A stretch of DNA of 64,000 nt from contig NZ_WUQY01000002.1 in assembly GCF_009829085.1 (NCBI RefSeq), positions 62,001 through 126,000 on the forward strand. The letters run 5' to 3'. Numbering within the stretch: the first letter of the stretch is position 1; every line of letters starts with the position of its first letter. The stretch comes from Sphingobacterium bovisgrunnientis. GTDB lineage: Bacteria > Bacteroidota > Bacteroidia > Sphingobacteriales > Sphingobacteriaceae. A program made the translations under genes and the position numbers. Of the stretch, positions 16,194 through 24,603 are shown piece after piece. Below the pieces are notes generated by a model, which was not told the DNA's origin, ran no database searches, and saw nothing but the letters and a program-made list of their open reading frames with translations.

Positions 16194-19184
16194 TTAATTC
16201 TTCAAATATCGTTCTTCCATTCTGCTCACCTGCGCAATTAACTGTTTATCACCTAATGCAGCGACAATTTCTTTATAGCGCTTCAAGGAATCTAAAGCTG
16301 TGTTTACTTCCATACGATCAAATGCAGTCAACTTGTCTGCTTTTCCAACAAGATAATTCAAGTTCGACTCAATATAATCTATATCACGTGTAGCTAACTT
16401 TTGTGCCTTTTCTGTTTCCCTTACCTTAATCAGTGTGTCCACGACAACAGCATTTGAATGAACATATTTTATATCAACAATTTGTTTTGGCATATGATTC
16501 ACCGCTAACAAAGCGATTTCCTTAGCTTCTTGGATTCGATTTTCTGTTATAAGTGTATCCAAAGCAACATTTAAAGTCTGATCAAACAAGTAGCTTTGCA
16601 CAAATCGGCGATAATCTATATCATAATGCTTTAGATTAGAAATAGACCCGTACACATACTTGGATTTAACATTCCGAAACAATGTATCTGTGTTTACCAA
16701 AGATATTTCATCTTGAGGTTGACCTTTTTCAATAGGCATCAGACGATAAACTAACCCTTCATTTACCAAATATTTATCCAATCCAATAAAATTCTCACTT
16801 CCTAACATATTGGCAAAATATATGGGTCTTTCCCAATTATTATTCAGAATGATGGACAACATACTTAATTCTGCTTTGGTAACATAAGGTTTATTGTAAC
16901 TCCATTTCATTACATCAGCTATATTATTTTCCCAAGATTTTGGAACGACCTTATTATGCAACACAGAATCTTTATCTATCACCATTTGAATATTTTTGGT
17001 TGGTAAAACATTCACATATTTGCCGTTAGACATTGGCAATTGATTATTCGGATTGTCCGAAAGCATCACTTGAATCAGCGTATCCAAGTCTACGTATCCA
17101 TCTACTTGCATATCATAATAATGAATTACATCACGAACACCCCTTTTAATCTTTTCAGGATCAATGTTGATTGGAGCAGCTTTGGCCGAATTGATGTCTT
17201 GCATCGCCTGCTTGACATACCAATCCGATTGCAAGTAACTCAAATTAACGATACGTACATCTATTCGTACACCTTCTACTTCTTGTAAATACCATAACGG
17301 AAAGGTATCGTTATCTGCATACGTGAAGAGTATAGCATTGGGCTCACACGATTCTAAATAATTATATGCCAGGTCGCGCGTCCAAGTACGATCGGAGCGA
17401 TCATGATCATCCCAATTTTGATACGCTAAAATCCCAGGACCAGCTACAAATACGAGCAATACAGAAACGCTAGCGACTACTTTATTCGCATATATCCGTC
17501 GAAAGATATCTAAAACAGCGATTGCTCCAAGCCCAATCCAAACGCTGAACATGTAGAAAGATCCTGCATAGGCATAATCTCTTTCACGCGGTTGCATTGG
17601 AGTTTGATTTAAGTATATCACAATCGCCAACCCCGTAAAAAAGAACAATAAACCAACAACTAACGCATCACGCTTACTCCGTTTGTATTGCCATATTAAA
17701 CCCGCGATTCCAAGTAAAAAAGGAAGAAAGAAATAGGTATTTCTAGAGACATTGCCCAAAGAATTTACTATTGTCTCATCCCCTAGCCTTTGATTATCTA
17801 TAGCCGAGATTCCCGAAATCCAATTGCCATGAATGGCGCTACCATGACTGTGTTCATCATTTTGCCGTCCCACAAAATTCCACAAGAAATAACGCACATA
17901 CATATGATTAACTTGGTAGGTAAAAAAGAACTTCAGGTTATCCCACATGGAAGGATTTACACCTTGCTCCAAACCGGTATAATACGAATAAAAATGAGCC
18001 TTATCGGCATTCCATAATCGTGGAAACAGCATTTCTTTATCGTATGTATATTTACCTCTTGCATCGATTTTACTGTATTTGTCAGTATCTTTTCTATAAG
18101 TATGTGCTTCTTGAAAATCTATAATTTTAGAATTATACGTAGGTCCTTTGAGTAATGGTTCTGTTTCATATTGTTCACGGCTCAAATACCCAAGAAAAGA
18201 AAAAGCATTATCAGGAGAATTATTATTTAACGAAATATTCGTTTGAGAACGAATCAATAACATCGTATAGGAACTAAAGCCAAACAGTACAAAACACAGC
18301 GACAAAACTGCCAATTGCAAAATAGCCTTATTCTTTTTCCACGAATAATAAAGTCCGAAAATCAAGGAAGATACTAACAGTAGTAGAAAAAATACAATCC
18401 CAGATCCGAAATTCAATCCTAAACTATTCACGAAGAATAAATCAAAATAAGCCGCCAGTTTTACGCTATACTGTATCACACCCCACAGTATAAAAGCTAA
18501 AATTCCTACGCCAATCCCCAAAGTTTTGAAAACACCTTTAGGAGTAATCTTCTCAGCTTTCTTAAAATAAACAACCAAGGCTAAGGCAGGAATGGTAAGC
18601 AAATTCAATAAATGTACTCCGATGGATAATCCCATCACAAATGCAATGACCAAAATCCATTTATTCGCATCATCTTGGTCAGATCTTTTTTCCCATTTCA
18701 ATATCAACCAAAATACCACAGCCGTACACAAAGATGACATCGCATACACCTCACTCTCTAATGCTGAATACCAAAAAGAATCTGTGAAAGCATAAGCTAA
18801 AGAACCTACTACGCCAGCTCCAAAGATTTTTAAAAGATCAAAAGACTCAATTTTTAATACATCCTTGATTAAAATTTTGCGTGCTAAAGCTGTAATCGTC
18901 CAAAATAAAAATGTAATAGTCAAACCACTACATACCGCAGAACCTACATTCATCCAAAACGCAATTCTACTCACATCTCCTGCTGCCAAGTTGCTAAACA
19001 GATTTTGAATCATTAGAAATAAAGGCGCTCCGGGCTGATGTACAACCTCTAACTTATAAGCTGACGCAATAAATTCTCCCGTATCCCACCAACTGTTGAA
19101 TCGATCGGTAGTAAGCACATATACGATCGTCGCAATTGCACCACATAGCCACCCCAGAAGATTGTTGATTTTTGTGTAATTCAT
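16194..19184 (-). CDS. DUF2723 large membrane protein, TMEM260-like glycosyltransferase candidate
   Basis: The 996-residue protein has about 12 membrane helices in its first 550 residues and a soluble C-terminal half. The first loop has DRFNSWWDTGEFIASAYKLEVVHQPGAPLF, with the acidic Asp/Glu pair expected in GT-C glycosyltransferases, and this is the DUF2723 signature. Human TMEM260, which contains the same domain, is a protein O-mannosyltransferase, so a role in O-glycosylating exported proteins is plausible and fits the general O-glycosylation known in Bacteroidota. The C-terminal part (ESCEPNAILFTYADNDTFPLWYLQEVEG and beyond) ends in a helical region. It is a single-gene unit, convergent with glnS. 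Donor and acceptor are not shown by the sequence. Confidence 0.8.
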   Translation of the reverse strand: MNYTKINNLLGWLCGAIATIVYVLTTDRFNSWWDTGEFIASAYKLEVVHQPGAPLFLMIQNLFSNLAAGDVSRIAFWMNVGSAVCSGLTITFLFWTITALARKILIKDVLKIESFDLLKIFGAGVVGSLAYAFTDSFWYSALESEVYAMSSLCTAVVFWLILKWEKRSDQDDANKWILVIAFVMGLSIGVHLLNLLTIPALALVVYFKKAEKITPKGVFKTLGIGVGILAFILWGVIQYSVKLAAYFDLFFVNSLGLNFGSGIVFFLLLLVSSLIFGLYYSWKKNKAILQLAVLSLCFVLFGFSSYTMLLIRSQTNISLNNNSPDNAFSFLGYLSREQYETEPLLKGPTYNSKIIDFQEAHTYRKDTDKYSKIDARGKYTYDKEMLFPRLWNADKAHFYSYYTGLEQGVNPSMWDNLKFFFTYQVNHMYVRYFLWNFVGRQNDEHSHGSAIHGNWISGISAIDNQRLGDETIVNSLGNVSRNTYFFLPFLLGIAGLIWQYKRSKRDALVVGLLFFFTGLAIVIYLNQTPMQPRERDYAYAGSFYMFSVWIGLGAIAVLDIFRRIYANKVVASVSVLLVFVAGPGILAYQNWDDHDRSDRTWTRDLAYNYLESCEPNAILFTYADNDTFPLWYLQEVEGVRIDVRIVNLSYLQSDWYVKQAMQDINSAKAAPINIDPEKIKRGVRDVIHYYDMQVDGYVDLDTLIQVMLSDNPNNQLPMSNGKYVNVLPTKNIQMVIDKDSVLHNKVVPKSWENNIADVMKWSYNKPYVTKAELSMLSIILNNNWERPIYFANMLGSENFIGLDKYLVNEGLVYRLMPIEKGQPQDEISLVNTDTLFRNVKSKYVYGSISNLKHYDIDYRRFVQSYLFDQTLNVALDTLITENRIQEAKEIALLAVNHMPKQIVDIKYVHSNAVVVDTLIKVRETEKAQKLATRDIDYIESNLNYLVGKADKLTAFDRMEVNTALDSLKRYKEIVAALGDKQLIAQVSRMEERYLKN

Positions 19185-19274
19185 AATAGTTTTTTTAAGG
19201 CTTTTGGAAACTATTATAAATTTAGAGGAATTAACGAAGCTAAATTGTTAATTAACAGAATTTAACAAAAAGAA

Positions 19275-19298
19275 AAAGCTTCCTGATTGGGAAGCTTT
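19275..19298 (-). terminator. metF terminator
   Basis: A 9-bp inverted repeat, AAAGCTTCC (19275-19283) and GGAAGCTTT (19290-19298), follows the metF stop on the minus strand. The minus-strand RNA continues with a U-rich run from the A-rich stretch at 19267-19277. Confidence 0.75.
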
Positions 19299-19304
19299 AA
19301 TAGG

Positions 19305-20261
19305 TTAGAATAACTTTTCTACAATTCGTTTCGTTGGACCAGGATTACTCATGGTATAAAAGTGCAATACAGGAACACCAAAATCAATCAACTCTTTACA
19401 CATATTGACCATCCATTCCGTGCTCACTTTTTGCACGTCTGCGTTATTTTTACATGCTTCTACGGCATCACTTAATTCTTCTGGAATATCCAAATGGAAA
19501 ATTTTTGGCAAAGCAATCAATTGCTTTTTCGTCGTCAACGGTTTCAATCCTGGAATAATCGGTACATGAATATCATTTTCACGGCATTTCACTACGAATT
19601 CTTTGTATTTTTCGATATTATAAAACATCTGTGTAACGATGAATTCCGCTCCCATTTCAACTTTTTTCTTTAACCATTTGAAATCAGTATTGAAATTTGG
19701 AGCTTCAAAATGTTTTTCGGGATAACCTGCCACACCGATACAAAAATTTGTTTTTGAACTATTTTCAATATCTTCATGCAAGTACTTTCCATTGTTCATA
19801 TCCGACACTTGTGCCAACAAATCCGTAGCATAGCCATGTCCACCTGGTGTAGGAATAAAATCTGCATCTCCTTTGCGCGCATCGCCTCGCAAAACCAAAA
19901 CATTATCAATACCTAAGAAATCCAAATCGATTAACGCGTTTTCTGTCTCTTCTTTCGTAAAACCACCACAAATCAAATGCGGAACCGCATCGACCTTATA
20001 TTTATTCATGATCGCTGCACAAATAGCCACCGTACCAGGACGTTTGCGATACGCTACACGTTCCAACAAACCATTATCGTGTTGTTTGTACAAATAATCT
20101 TCTCTGTGGTATGTTACATCAATAAAAGGAGGTTTGAATTCCATCAACGAATCCATTGTATTGAAAATACTTTGAATCCCTTGACCTTTTGCAGGAGGTA
20201 ACAATTCGAATGAAAACAAAGTCTTCCCGTTCGCGTTTTTAATATGATCTACGATTTTCAT
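19305..20261 (-). CDS. metF: 5,10-methylenetetrahydrofolate reductase
   Basis: The 318-residue flavoenzyme reduces methylenetetrahydrofolate to methyltetrahydrofolate, the methyl donor for methionine synthesis. The TIM-barrel MTHFR pattern is clear: FSFELLPPAKGQG with the catalytic Glu, PFIDVTYHRED, PHLICGGFTKEETENALIDL, NVLVLRGDARKGD, CIGVAGYPEKHFEAPN, GAEFIVTQMFYN, and PIIPGLKPLTTKKQL. Length matches bacterial MetF without the eukaryotic regulatory domain. The gene is monocistronic: a terminator follows and a SAM-I riboswitch precedes it, so expression should fall when S-adenosylmethionine is plentiful. Confidence 0.96.
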   Translation of the reverse strand: MKIVDHIKNANGKTLFSFELLPPAKGQGIQSIFNTMDSLMEFKPPFIDVTYHREDYLYKQHDNGLLERVAYRKRPGTVAICAAIMNKYKVDAVPHLICGGFTKEETENALIDLDFLGIDNVLVLRGDARKGDADFIPTPGGHGYATDLLAQVSDMNNGKYLHEDIENSSKTNFCIGVAGYPEKHFEAPNFNTDFKWLKKKVEMGAEFIVTQMFYNIEKYKEFVVKCRENDIHVPIIPGLKPLTTKKQLIALPKIFHLDIPEELSDAVEACKNNADVQKVSTEWMVNMCKELIDFGVPVLHFYTMSNPGPTKRIVEKLF

Positions 20262-20319
20262 GATTATTCTTTTCGTTTTAGGCCAAGAGAAAAGACACAG
20301 AGGTGCGGTCTATCCAAAA

Positions 20320-20414
20320 CTTATCTTTCCCAATTGGGGTAGAATGTAGCACCTTGAAAAATATCAGGTTGCTAAGGCTTCAGCGGGTCTATTCCCTCTG
20401 CCTTTCTCTATAAG
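20320..20414 (-). promoter_or_regulatory. SAM-I (S-box) riboswitch upstream of metF
   Basis: On the minus strand the conserved S-box core reads in order: a P1 strand CTTAT, AGAGAAAGGCAGAGGGA, GACCCGCTGAAGCC, TTAGCAACC, then AAGGTGC and the closing AAGATAAG that completes P1 with CTTAT. The order and wording match the SAM-I aptamer consensus. It ends 59 bases before the metF ATG. No terminator with a U-run lies between aptamer and gene, so control is probably at translation or through the alternative pairing described in the findings. SAM-I control of metF is well known in other phyla. Confidence 0.92.
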
Positions 20415-20510
20415 CTTCGCTAATATCGGAGTATTAACTCAAAAGTTAAAATTTAAAAGCAAAAAGATTTATGAAATCTTCAATTTGAAACGCAGAATTA
20501 TCGATATTTA

Positions 20511-20942
20511 CTAGATTTTCAGGTCAGTTTCTATCAAAATTTCATTTGAAAGCAGTTTATTCACAGGACAAGCTTCGGCAATTGCCATTAGCCTTTTCAG
20601 ATCCCTTTCTTCTATATCTTTATTTTCAAATGAAATAGACTTCTTAAATGTCGCTGTTTTATCCGTCGTATTATGTACCAATTCTACATTAACTTGTATC
20701 TTCCCGATATTTAACTCTTTACGATCTGCATACATTTTCAATGTTGCAGCCGTGCACATACCCAATGATGAAGCCAACAATTCATAAGGATTAAACCCTT
20801 TATTTTGTCCTCCTAATGATTCCGGTTCATCACCGATTATTTCTTTCCCATCTAAAGTCGAAATAGTGGTTATATACTTTACATCAGCAATCGAGGCTGA
20901 TATTTCCGCATTTATCGTCTTTACGTCTACTTTAGCATCCAT
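20511..20942 (-). CDS. OsmC/Ohr-family protein
   Basis: The 143-residue cytoplasmic protein fits the OsmC/Ohr family, thiol peroxidases that reduce organic hydroperoxides. It has the two cysteines expected: one in LLASSLGMCTAATLKMYAD at the start of the long central helix and one in EACPVNKLLSNEI. The GFNPYELLASSLG motif is typical of the YhfA/OsmC-like branch. It is followed 8 bp upstream in transcription order by the GNAT gene, and then pirin, making a three-gene minus-strand unit (pirin-GNAT-osmC) with gaps of 5 and 8 bp. The grouping suggests a general stress role. Confidence 0.85.
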   Translation of the reverse strand: MDAKVDVKTINAEISASIADVKYITTISTLDGKEIIGDEPESLGGQNKGFNPYELLASSLGMCTAATLKMYADRKELNIGKIQVNVELVHNTTDKTATFKKSISFENKDIEERDLKRLMAIAEACPVNKLLSNEILIETDLKI

Positions 20943-20950
20943 GAATTATC

Positions 20951-21265
20951 CTAATTAAATTTTTCTTTATAATCATCACGCACAACCCTAACCCATTCTG
21001 GATGTCTTTTGATATAGGCGAATACCAAAGGACATAGCGGCACTAATGTATATTTATTCTCTTCAATATATGCCAATGTCTTTTCGATAAGCGCCGTAGC
21101 CACTCCGCGACCAGCCAATTCTTCTGGACTTTCGGTGTGAATTAAAGTAATTACATTATTTCTTTCTTTGTATTCAATAAATGCTGTATATCCATCAACT
21201 GTTAATTGGAATCGCTTTGCCTCTTCATTCTTAACAACGGAGATATTTTCGAATTCTGGTTTCAT
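20951..21265 (-). CDS. Small GNAT-family N-acetyltransferase (YjdJ-type)
   Basis: The 104-residue protein is a short GNAT domain of the Acetyltransf_CG type. It has FIEYKERNNVITLIHTESPEELAGRGVATALIEKTLAYIEE, with the acetyl-CoA pyrophosphate-binding segment GRGVATALI, and LCPLVFAYIKRHPEW near the end. Such mini-GNATs are close to human NATD1. Acceptor unknown. It lies between the pirin and osmC genes in the same direction with gaps of only 5 and 8 bp, so it is almost surely cotranscribed. Confidence 0.86.
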   Translation of the reverse strand: MKPEFENISVVKNEEAKRFQLTVDGYTAFIEYKERNNVITLIHTESPEELAGRGVATALIEKTLAYIEENKYTLVPLCPLVFAYIKRHPEWVRVVRDDYKEKFN

Positions 21266-21270
21266 CGCTT

Positions 21271-22143
21271 TTAATTTAAATTACCAAATTTACCATTTTG
21301 AAAATCTTGGATTGCTTCTTCAATTTCCTGCTCTGTATTCATCACAAATGGTCCATAATGTACAATAGGCTCATTGATTGGCTCTCCTCCTGCAATAAAT
21401 AAAACAGCATCTTCTTGTACATCTAAAGTAAACTCATCACCTTCATTTGCCAACAATGACAAATGATTTACTTTAACCTCATCAGTACTATTCACAATCA
21501 CATTGCCTTCAACAACCAATATAAAGGTATTGTGAGAAGCAGGAATACTAAAAGTAGCATGCGCACCTTTTTGACCTTTAAAATTATACATTTCTATCGG
21601 TGTGAAAGTACTAGCAGAACCAATTACATCTCTGTATTTTCCAGCTATCACTTCGACAGAACCTAATCCATCTTCTAGCGTTTTGGTCTTAATAGTTTCT
21701 TTCGAGACACTCTGATATTTAGGTGGTGAAACTTTATCTTTTGCAGGAAGATTTACCCAAAGTTGTATCATCTGAAACACCCCACCTTCTTTACTCCATT
21801 CTGTTTCATGAAATTCTTTGTGCAACACACCATTTCCAGCAGTCATCCACTGCACATCTCCCTCGCCGATTACTCCGCCTCCACCACTGCTGTCTCCATG
21901 CTCTACGCGACCGTGATAAGCGATTGTCACCGTTTCGAATCCTTTGTGCGGATGCACACCAACACCTTTAGGAATTTCACTCGGTGGGAAAACATATTTT
22001 GAATTGTAATCCAACATAATGAAAGGATCCATTCTTTTTTGATTCAATTGCGGATAGCCTGGAATAAAATTATGTACTCTAAAACCATCTCCTACGAAAT
22101 GTGGAGTTTTAGGTGAGAAAATGTGTTCAACTTTTCTAATCAT
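21271..22143 (-). CDS. Pirin family protein
   Basis: The 290-residue bicupin has the pirin N-terminal domain with the metal-binding pattern GVHPHKGFETVTIAYHGRVEHGDSSGGGG, in which the His residues and the later Glu (HKEFHETEW) bind iron. The C-terminal pirin domain follows from about 175 (IEMYNFKGQKGA, FILVVEGN). Bacterial pirins of this kind include quercetinases and stress proteins; the specific activity here cannot be read from sequence. It is the first gene of the pirin-GNAT-osmC unit. Confidence 0.9.
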   Translation of the reverse strand: MIRKVEHIFSPKTPHFVGDGFRVHNFIPGYPQLNQKRMDPFIMLDYNSKYVFPPSEIPKGVGVHPHKGFETVTIAYHGRVEHGDSSGGGGVIGEGDVQWMTAGNGVLHKEFHETEWSKEGGVFQMIQLWVNLPAKDKVSPPKYQSVSKETIKTKTLEDGLGSVEVIAGKYRDVIGSASTFTPIEMYNFKGQKGAHATFSIPASHNTFILVVEGNVIVNSTDEVKVNHLSLLANEGDEFTLDVQEDAVLFIAGGEPINEPIVHYGPFVMNTEQEIEEAIQDFQNGKFGNLN

Positions 22144-22315
22144 ATTAATAATACTTTATTTAACTGATCTATTTTTTAAGATAGTTAAAATTATGAAGAA
22201 AGCACACCTTAATTCTTAATATAGATTAATAAGTTTAATTACACTGCCGTTAATAACTTTATAATACGAGTCAAACTTATGATACTAATTGAAATAAAAT
22301 AACTCTAACTAATTA

Positions 22316-23188
22316 CTATTCGTAATGGAATTTTGTGACATAACTGAAATTACGAGGGAAAAAAAAATTTTCTATTTTCGATTGATTCTCAACCCTTTCT
22401 AATAAATTATTAGATTCAAAAAAATACTTAAGATCACTATGAACTCCATATGAATCCATGCGATTATACGATTTAACAGCATAGGTTAAGCTACTAATAT
22501 CAAAATCTGCAAAGTTAACATAATGAGGAACAAATCCCAATGAATGAAAAACATCCTTTATAGAGTTAGGCTTAGTATCTTGTTCGATTATATATGAGAC
22601 TTTCGAAACGTTACTATTAAATAGTGAATCCACGAGCCACCGATCTTGAAGAGGTCTTTTACCTGTATTTTGAACAGTAACAGAATCTAATCTCTTACCA
22701 GAATGAAAATAACTCACCACTTTTTTACTCTGCAAATCAAAAGTATAGATATATTCTATTTTAGAGATTTCATCTCCTTGATAGAAATACTTAATATTGA
22801 AACGATAGTTCGAAGAAGGCAGAATATAGACGGTAGACAAATCAGTTACTAGTTTTATCTCCGAAAGTCTATTCTTCTGATCGTACATATAAGCATAAAC
22901 TAAATCAAATTCTGGCGTGCCTGATATGAAGTTTGGATCAGTTTCTTGAGATACCCGCTGTAATTCTTTAATTACCTTTCCGTCCTCATTGTAATAATAG
23001 TTTGATGTTCCAACTTTTACAATTCGTTCACCTTCGTATTCAACATTCATCTTACTAGATGATACTGGCAATCCATCATAAATTAATTCAATGGATGTAA
23101 GTTTTCGTGAGTTGATAAGTTCCTCCTTATCTCCACAACTAAACAATATTGCAGAATATATACTAAAATATAATATCGCTTTTTTCAT
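22316..23188 (-). CDS. Putative lipoprotein, unknown function
   Basis: The 290-residue protein has a lipoprotein signal peptide with a lipobox ending in FSCGDKEE (Cys about 18). The mature part resembles the beta-rich lipoproteins of Bacteroidota that carry YD/RHS-like strands: NYYYNEDGKVIKEL, YAYMYDQKNRLSEIKLV and YFYQGDEISKIEYIY. These look like imperfect repeats of a strand-turn-strand unit with a Tyr-rich start. I recognise no catalytic residues. It stands alone, separated from both neighbours by about 80-170 bp. Confidence 0.65.
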   Translation of the reverse strand: MKKAILYFSIYSAILFSCGDKEELINSRKLTSIELIYDGLPVSSSKMNVEYEGERIVKVGTSNYYYNEDGKVIKELQRVSQETDPNFISGTPEFDLVYAYMYDQKNRLSEIKLVTDLSTVYILPSSNYRFNIKYFYQGDEISKIEYIYTFDLQSKKVVSYFHSGKRLDSVTVQNTGKRPLQDRWLVDSLFNSNVSKVSYIIEQDTKPNSIKDVFHSLGFVPHYVNFADFDISSLTYAVKSYNRMDSYGVHSDLKYFFESNNLLERVENQSKIENFFFPRNFSYVTKFHYE

Positions 23189-23265
23189 TATACCGGCTTA
23201 TTGTCTAAAAATAAATAAAGCGAAGTGGAAATACCAATTCGCTTTAATATATCTAATAAAAACTT

Positions 23266-23793
23266 TTACTCCTTATATAAATCAACCAATCCTTCTGGCA
23301 GATCTACTTCGATAATTTCTTCATCCCCATCTATACCTAAAATCAAATCTTCCGAAAGCGGAAACATCAATTGCTTACCTTCTTCTAACTCGACTGTTGC
23401 AATAAATTGTTGTGGCATTTCAGTCACATCAACAATTTCACCCAACTCACCATGCTCTTCGTCTATAACCAGAAAACCAACTAAATCTTTCCAACGGAAA
23501 TCGTCAGGATCGCGCTCGGGCATTTTATCGTTTGGAAGATACATCTTGCGTCGCACTATAGCCTGCGCCTTGTCAATATGATCCACATCCTCAAAGGTTG
23601 CGTAAGCTGTACTATTTTTCTGCAATTTGATAGCATCCACGAAATAAGGAACCAATTTTTTGTTCACTTCAAGAAAGATAACATCCAATTCCAACTCATC
23701 GTAATCCTCAAATTCGAAAAACAATTGCACTTCCCCTTTTAGACCACGCGTCTTAGATACATATCCGATGTAAAAACTTTCCTCTATTGTCAT
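23266..23793 (-). CDS. rimM: Ribosome maturation factor RimM
   Basis: The 175-residue protein assists 30S maturation by binding uS19 near the 16S rRNA head. The N-terminal RimM barrel shows FYIGYVSKTRGLKGEVQLFFEF, and the C-terminal PRC barrel shows WKDLVGFLVIDEEHGELGEIVDV and LMFPLSEDLILGID. A longer open frame extends upstream into the rpsP tail in another frame and is not credible (Leu/Lys-only sequence). The ATG at 23793 gives the normal N-terminus MTIEESFYIG. It follows rpsP by about 115 bp, the common bacterial order rpsP-rimM, with trmD elsewhere in this window rather than adjacent. Confidence 0.93.
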   Translation of the reverse strand: MTIEESFYIGYVSKTRGLKGEVQLFFEFEDYDELELDVIFLEVNKKLVPYFVDAIKLQKNSTAYATFEDVDHIDKAQAIVRRKMYLPNDKMPERDPDDFRWKDLVGFLVIDEEHGELGEIVDVTEMPQQFIATVELEEGKQLMFPLSEDLILGIDGDEEIIEVDLPEGLVDLYKE

Positions 23794-23860
23794 GCTATAA
23801 ATTAAAAAGACAAAATTAAAAAATAAAAAAATATGGTAAAGACCCCAATTCAATAAAAAA

Positions 23861-23883
23861 GCCGATTCAAAATCTGAATCGGC
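23861..23883 (-). terminator. Hairpin between rpsP and rimM
   Basis: A 9-bp inverted repeat, GCCGATTCA (23861-23869) and TGAATCGGC (23875-23883), lies between rpsP and rimM. The minus-strand RNA continues with UUUUUUAUUG, so it looks like a terminator that may reduce transcription into rimM relative to the ribosomal protein gene. Confidence 0.75.
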
Positions 23884-23908
23884 CTTTCTTGAATACTGTA
23901 TGAAAGGA

Positions 23909-24433
23909 TTAACCTTCAGTTTCTTCAGTTGTAGCTTCTTCTGCAGCCTCTTCAGCTGGAGCTTCTTCAGCAACAGGAGCATTTTTAGCAGCGATAGCAG
24001 CAGCTTTAGCTTCTTTTTTAGCAGCCTCAGCAACTAAAGCAGCTTTTTTAGCTTCATCTTTAGTGTTAGCTAGACCATCTTTTTTACCAGAAATTTTCGC
24101 TTCGTTAGACGCAGTCCAAGCCGCAAATTTTTCTTCTAAAGCAGCCTCATCAAAAGCACCTTTTTTCAAACCACCTTGCAAGTGTTTTTTGTACAATACA
24201 CCTTTGTAAGAAAGGATAGCACGAGCTGTGTCTGTAGGTTGCGCACCTTTGTTCACCCAGTCCAAAGCTTTGTCAAAATCCAAAACGATAGTCGCTGGAT
24301 TTGTGTTTGGGTTGTAAGAACCGATACGTTCGATGAATTTACCATCACGTGGAGCACGTGAATCTGCTACTACTAGGTGGTAAAAAGGACGTCCTTTTTT
24401 ACCATGTCTTTGCAATCTGATTTTAGTTGCCAT
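23909..24433 (-). CDS. rpsP: 30S ribosomal protein bS16 with long C-terminal tail
   Basis: Residues 1-85 are standard bS16: [40 protein letters not shown], and [24 protein letters not shown]. From about residue 110 the protein has an Ala/Lys/Glu-rich tail ending in an acidic Glu/Thr stretch, giving 174 residues instead of about 80-90. Such tails are common in Bacteroidota and are likely disordered or helical. A TATCTTTG -7 promoter box lies 58 bp upstream. The 5' leader contains a small GC-rich hairpin. Confidence 0.95.
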   Translation of the reverse strand: MATKIRLQRHGKKGRPFYHLVVADSRAPRDGKFIERIGSYNPNTNPATIVLDFDKALDWVNKGAQPTDTARAILSYKGVLYKKHLQGGLKKGAFDEAALEEKFAAWTASNEAKISGKKDGLANTKDEAKKAALVAEAAKKEAKAAAIAAKNAPVAEEAPAEEAAEEATTEETEG

Positions 24434-24464
24434 GTTTTGTAATTATTTATGTATTCAACATATC

Positions 24465-24498
24465 CCCCGTACTTCATGCATGAGGGGACGCAAAGATA
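24465..24498 (-). promoter_or_regulatory. rpsP promoter -7 box and leader hairpin
   Basis: On the minus strand TATCTTTG (rc of 24491-24498) is an exact -7 box. The leader that follows begins with CCCC pairing to GGGG (24465-24468 with 24484-24487), enclosing the self-complementary TCATGCATGA. Ribosomal protein leaders often carry autoregulatory structures, but nothing here proves that. Confidence 0.45.
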
Positions 24499-24603
24499 AA
24501 AATATTTTTTCAAACTAAAAAGCTTTAAATGAGCCTACTCTATAATGCGTTTGATATAACAGCTTTTTTAATGTATTTTCAATCTTCCAAATCGTATTTC
24601 GAA

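Noticed and set aside
23794-24033. N-terminal extension of RimM (80 residues of Leu/Lys-rich sequence).
   Set aside because: It is the rpsP tail and intergenic DNA read in another frame. The proper RimM start is the ATG at 23793.
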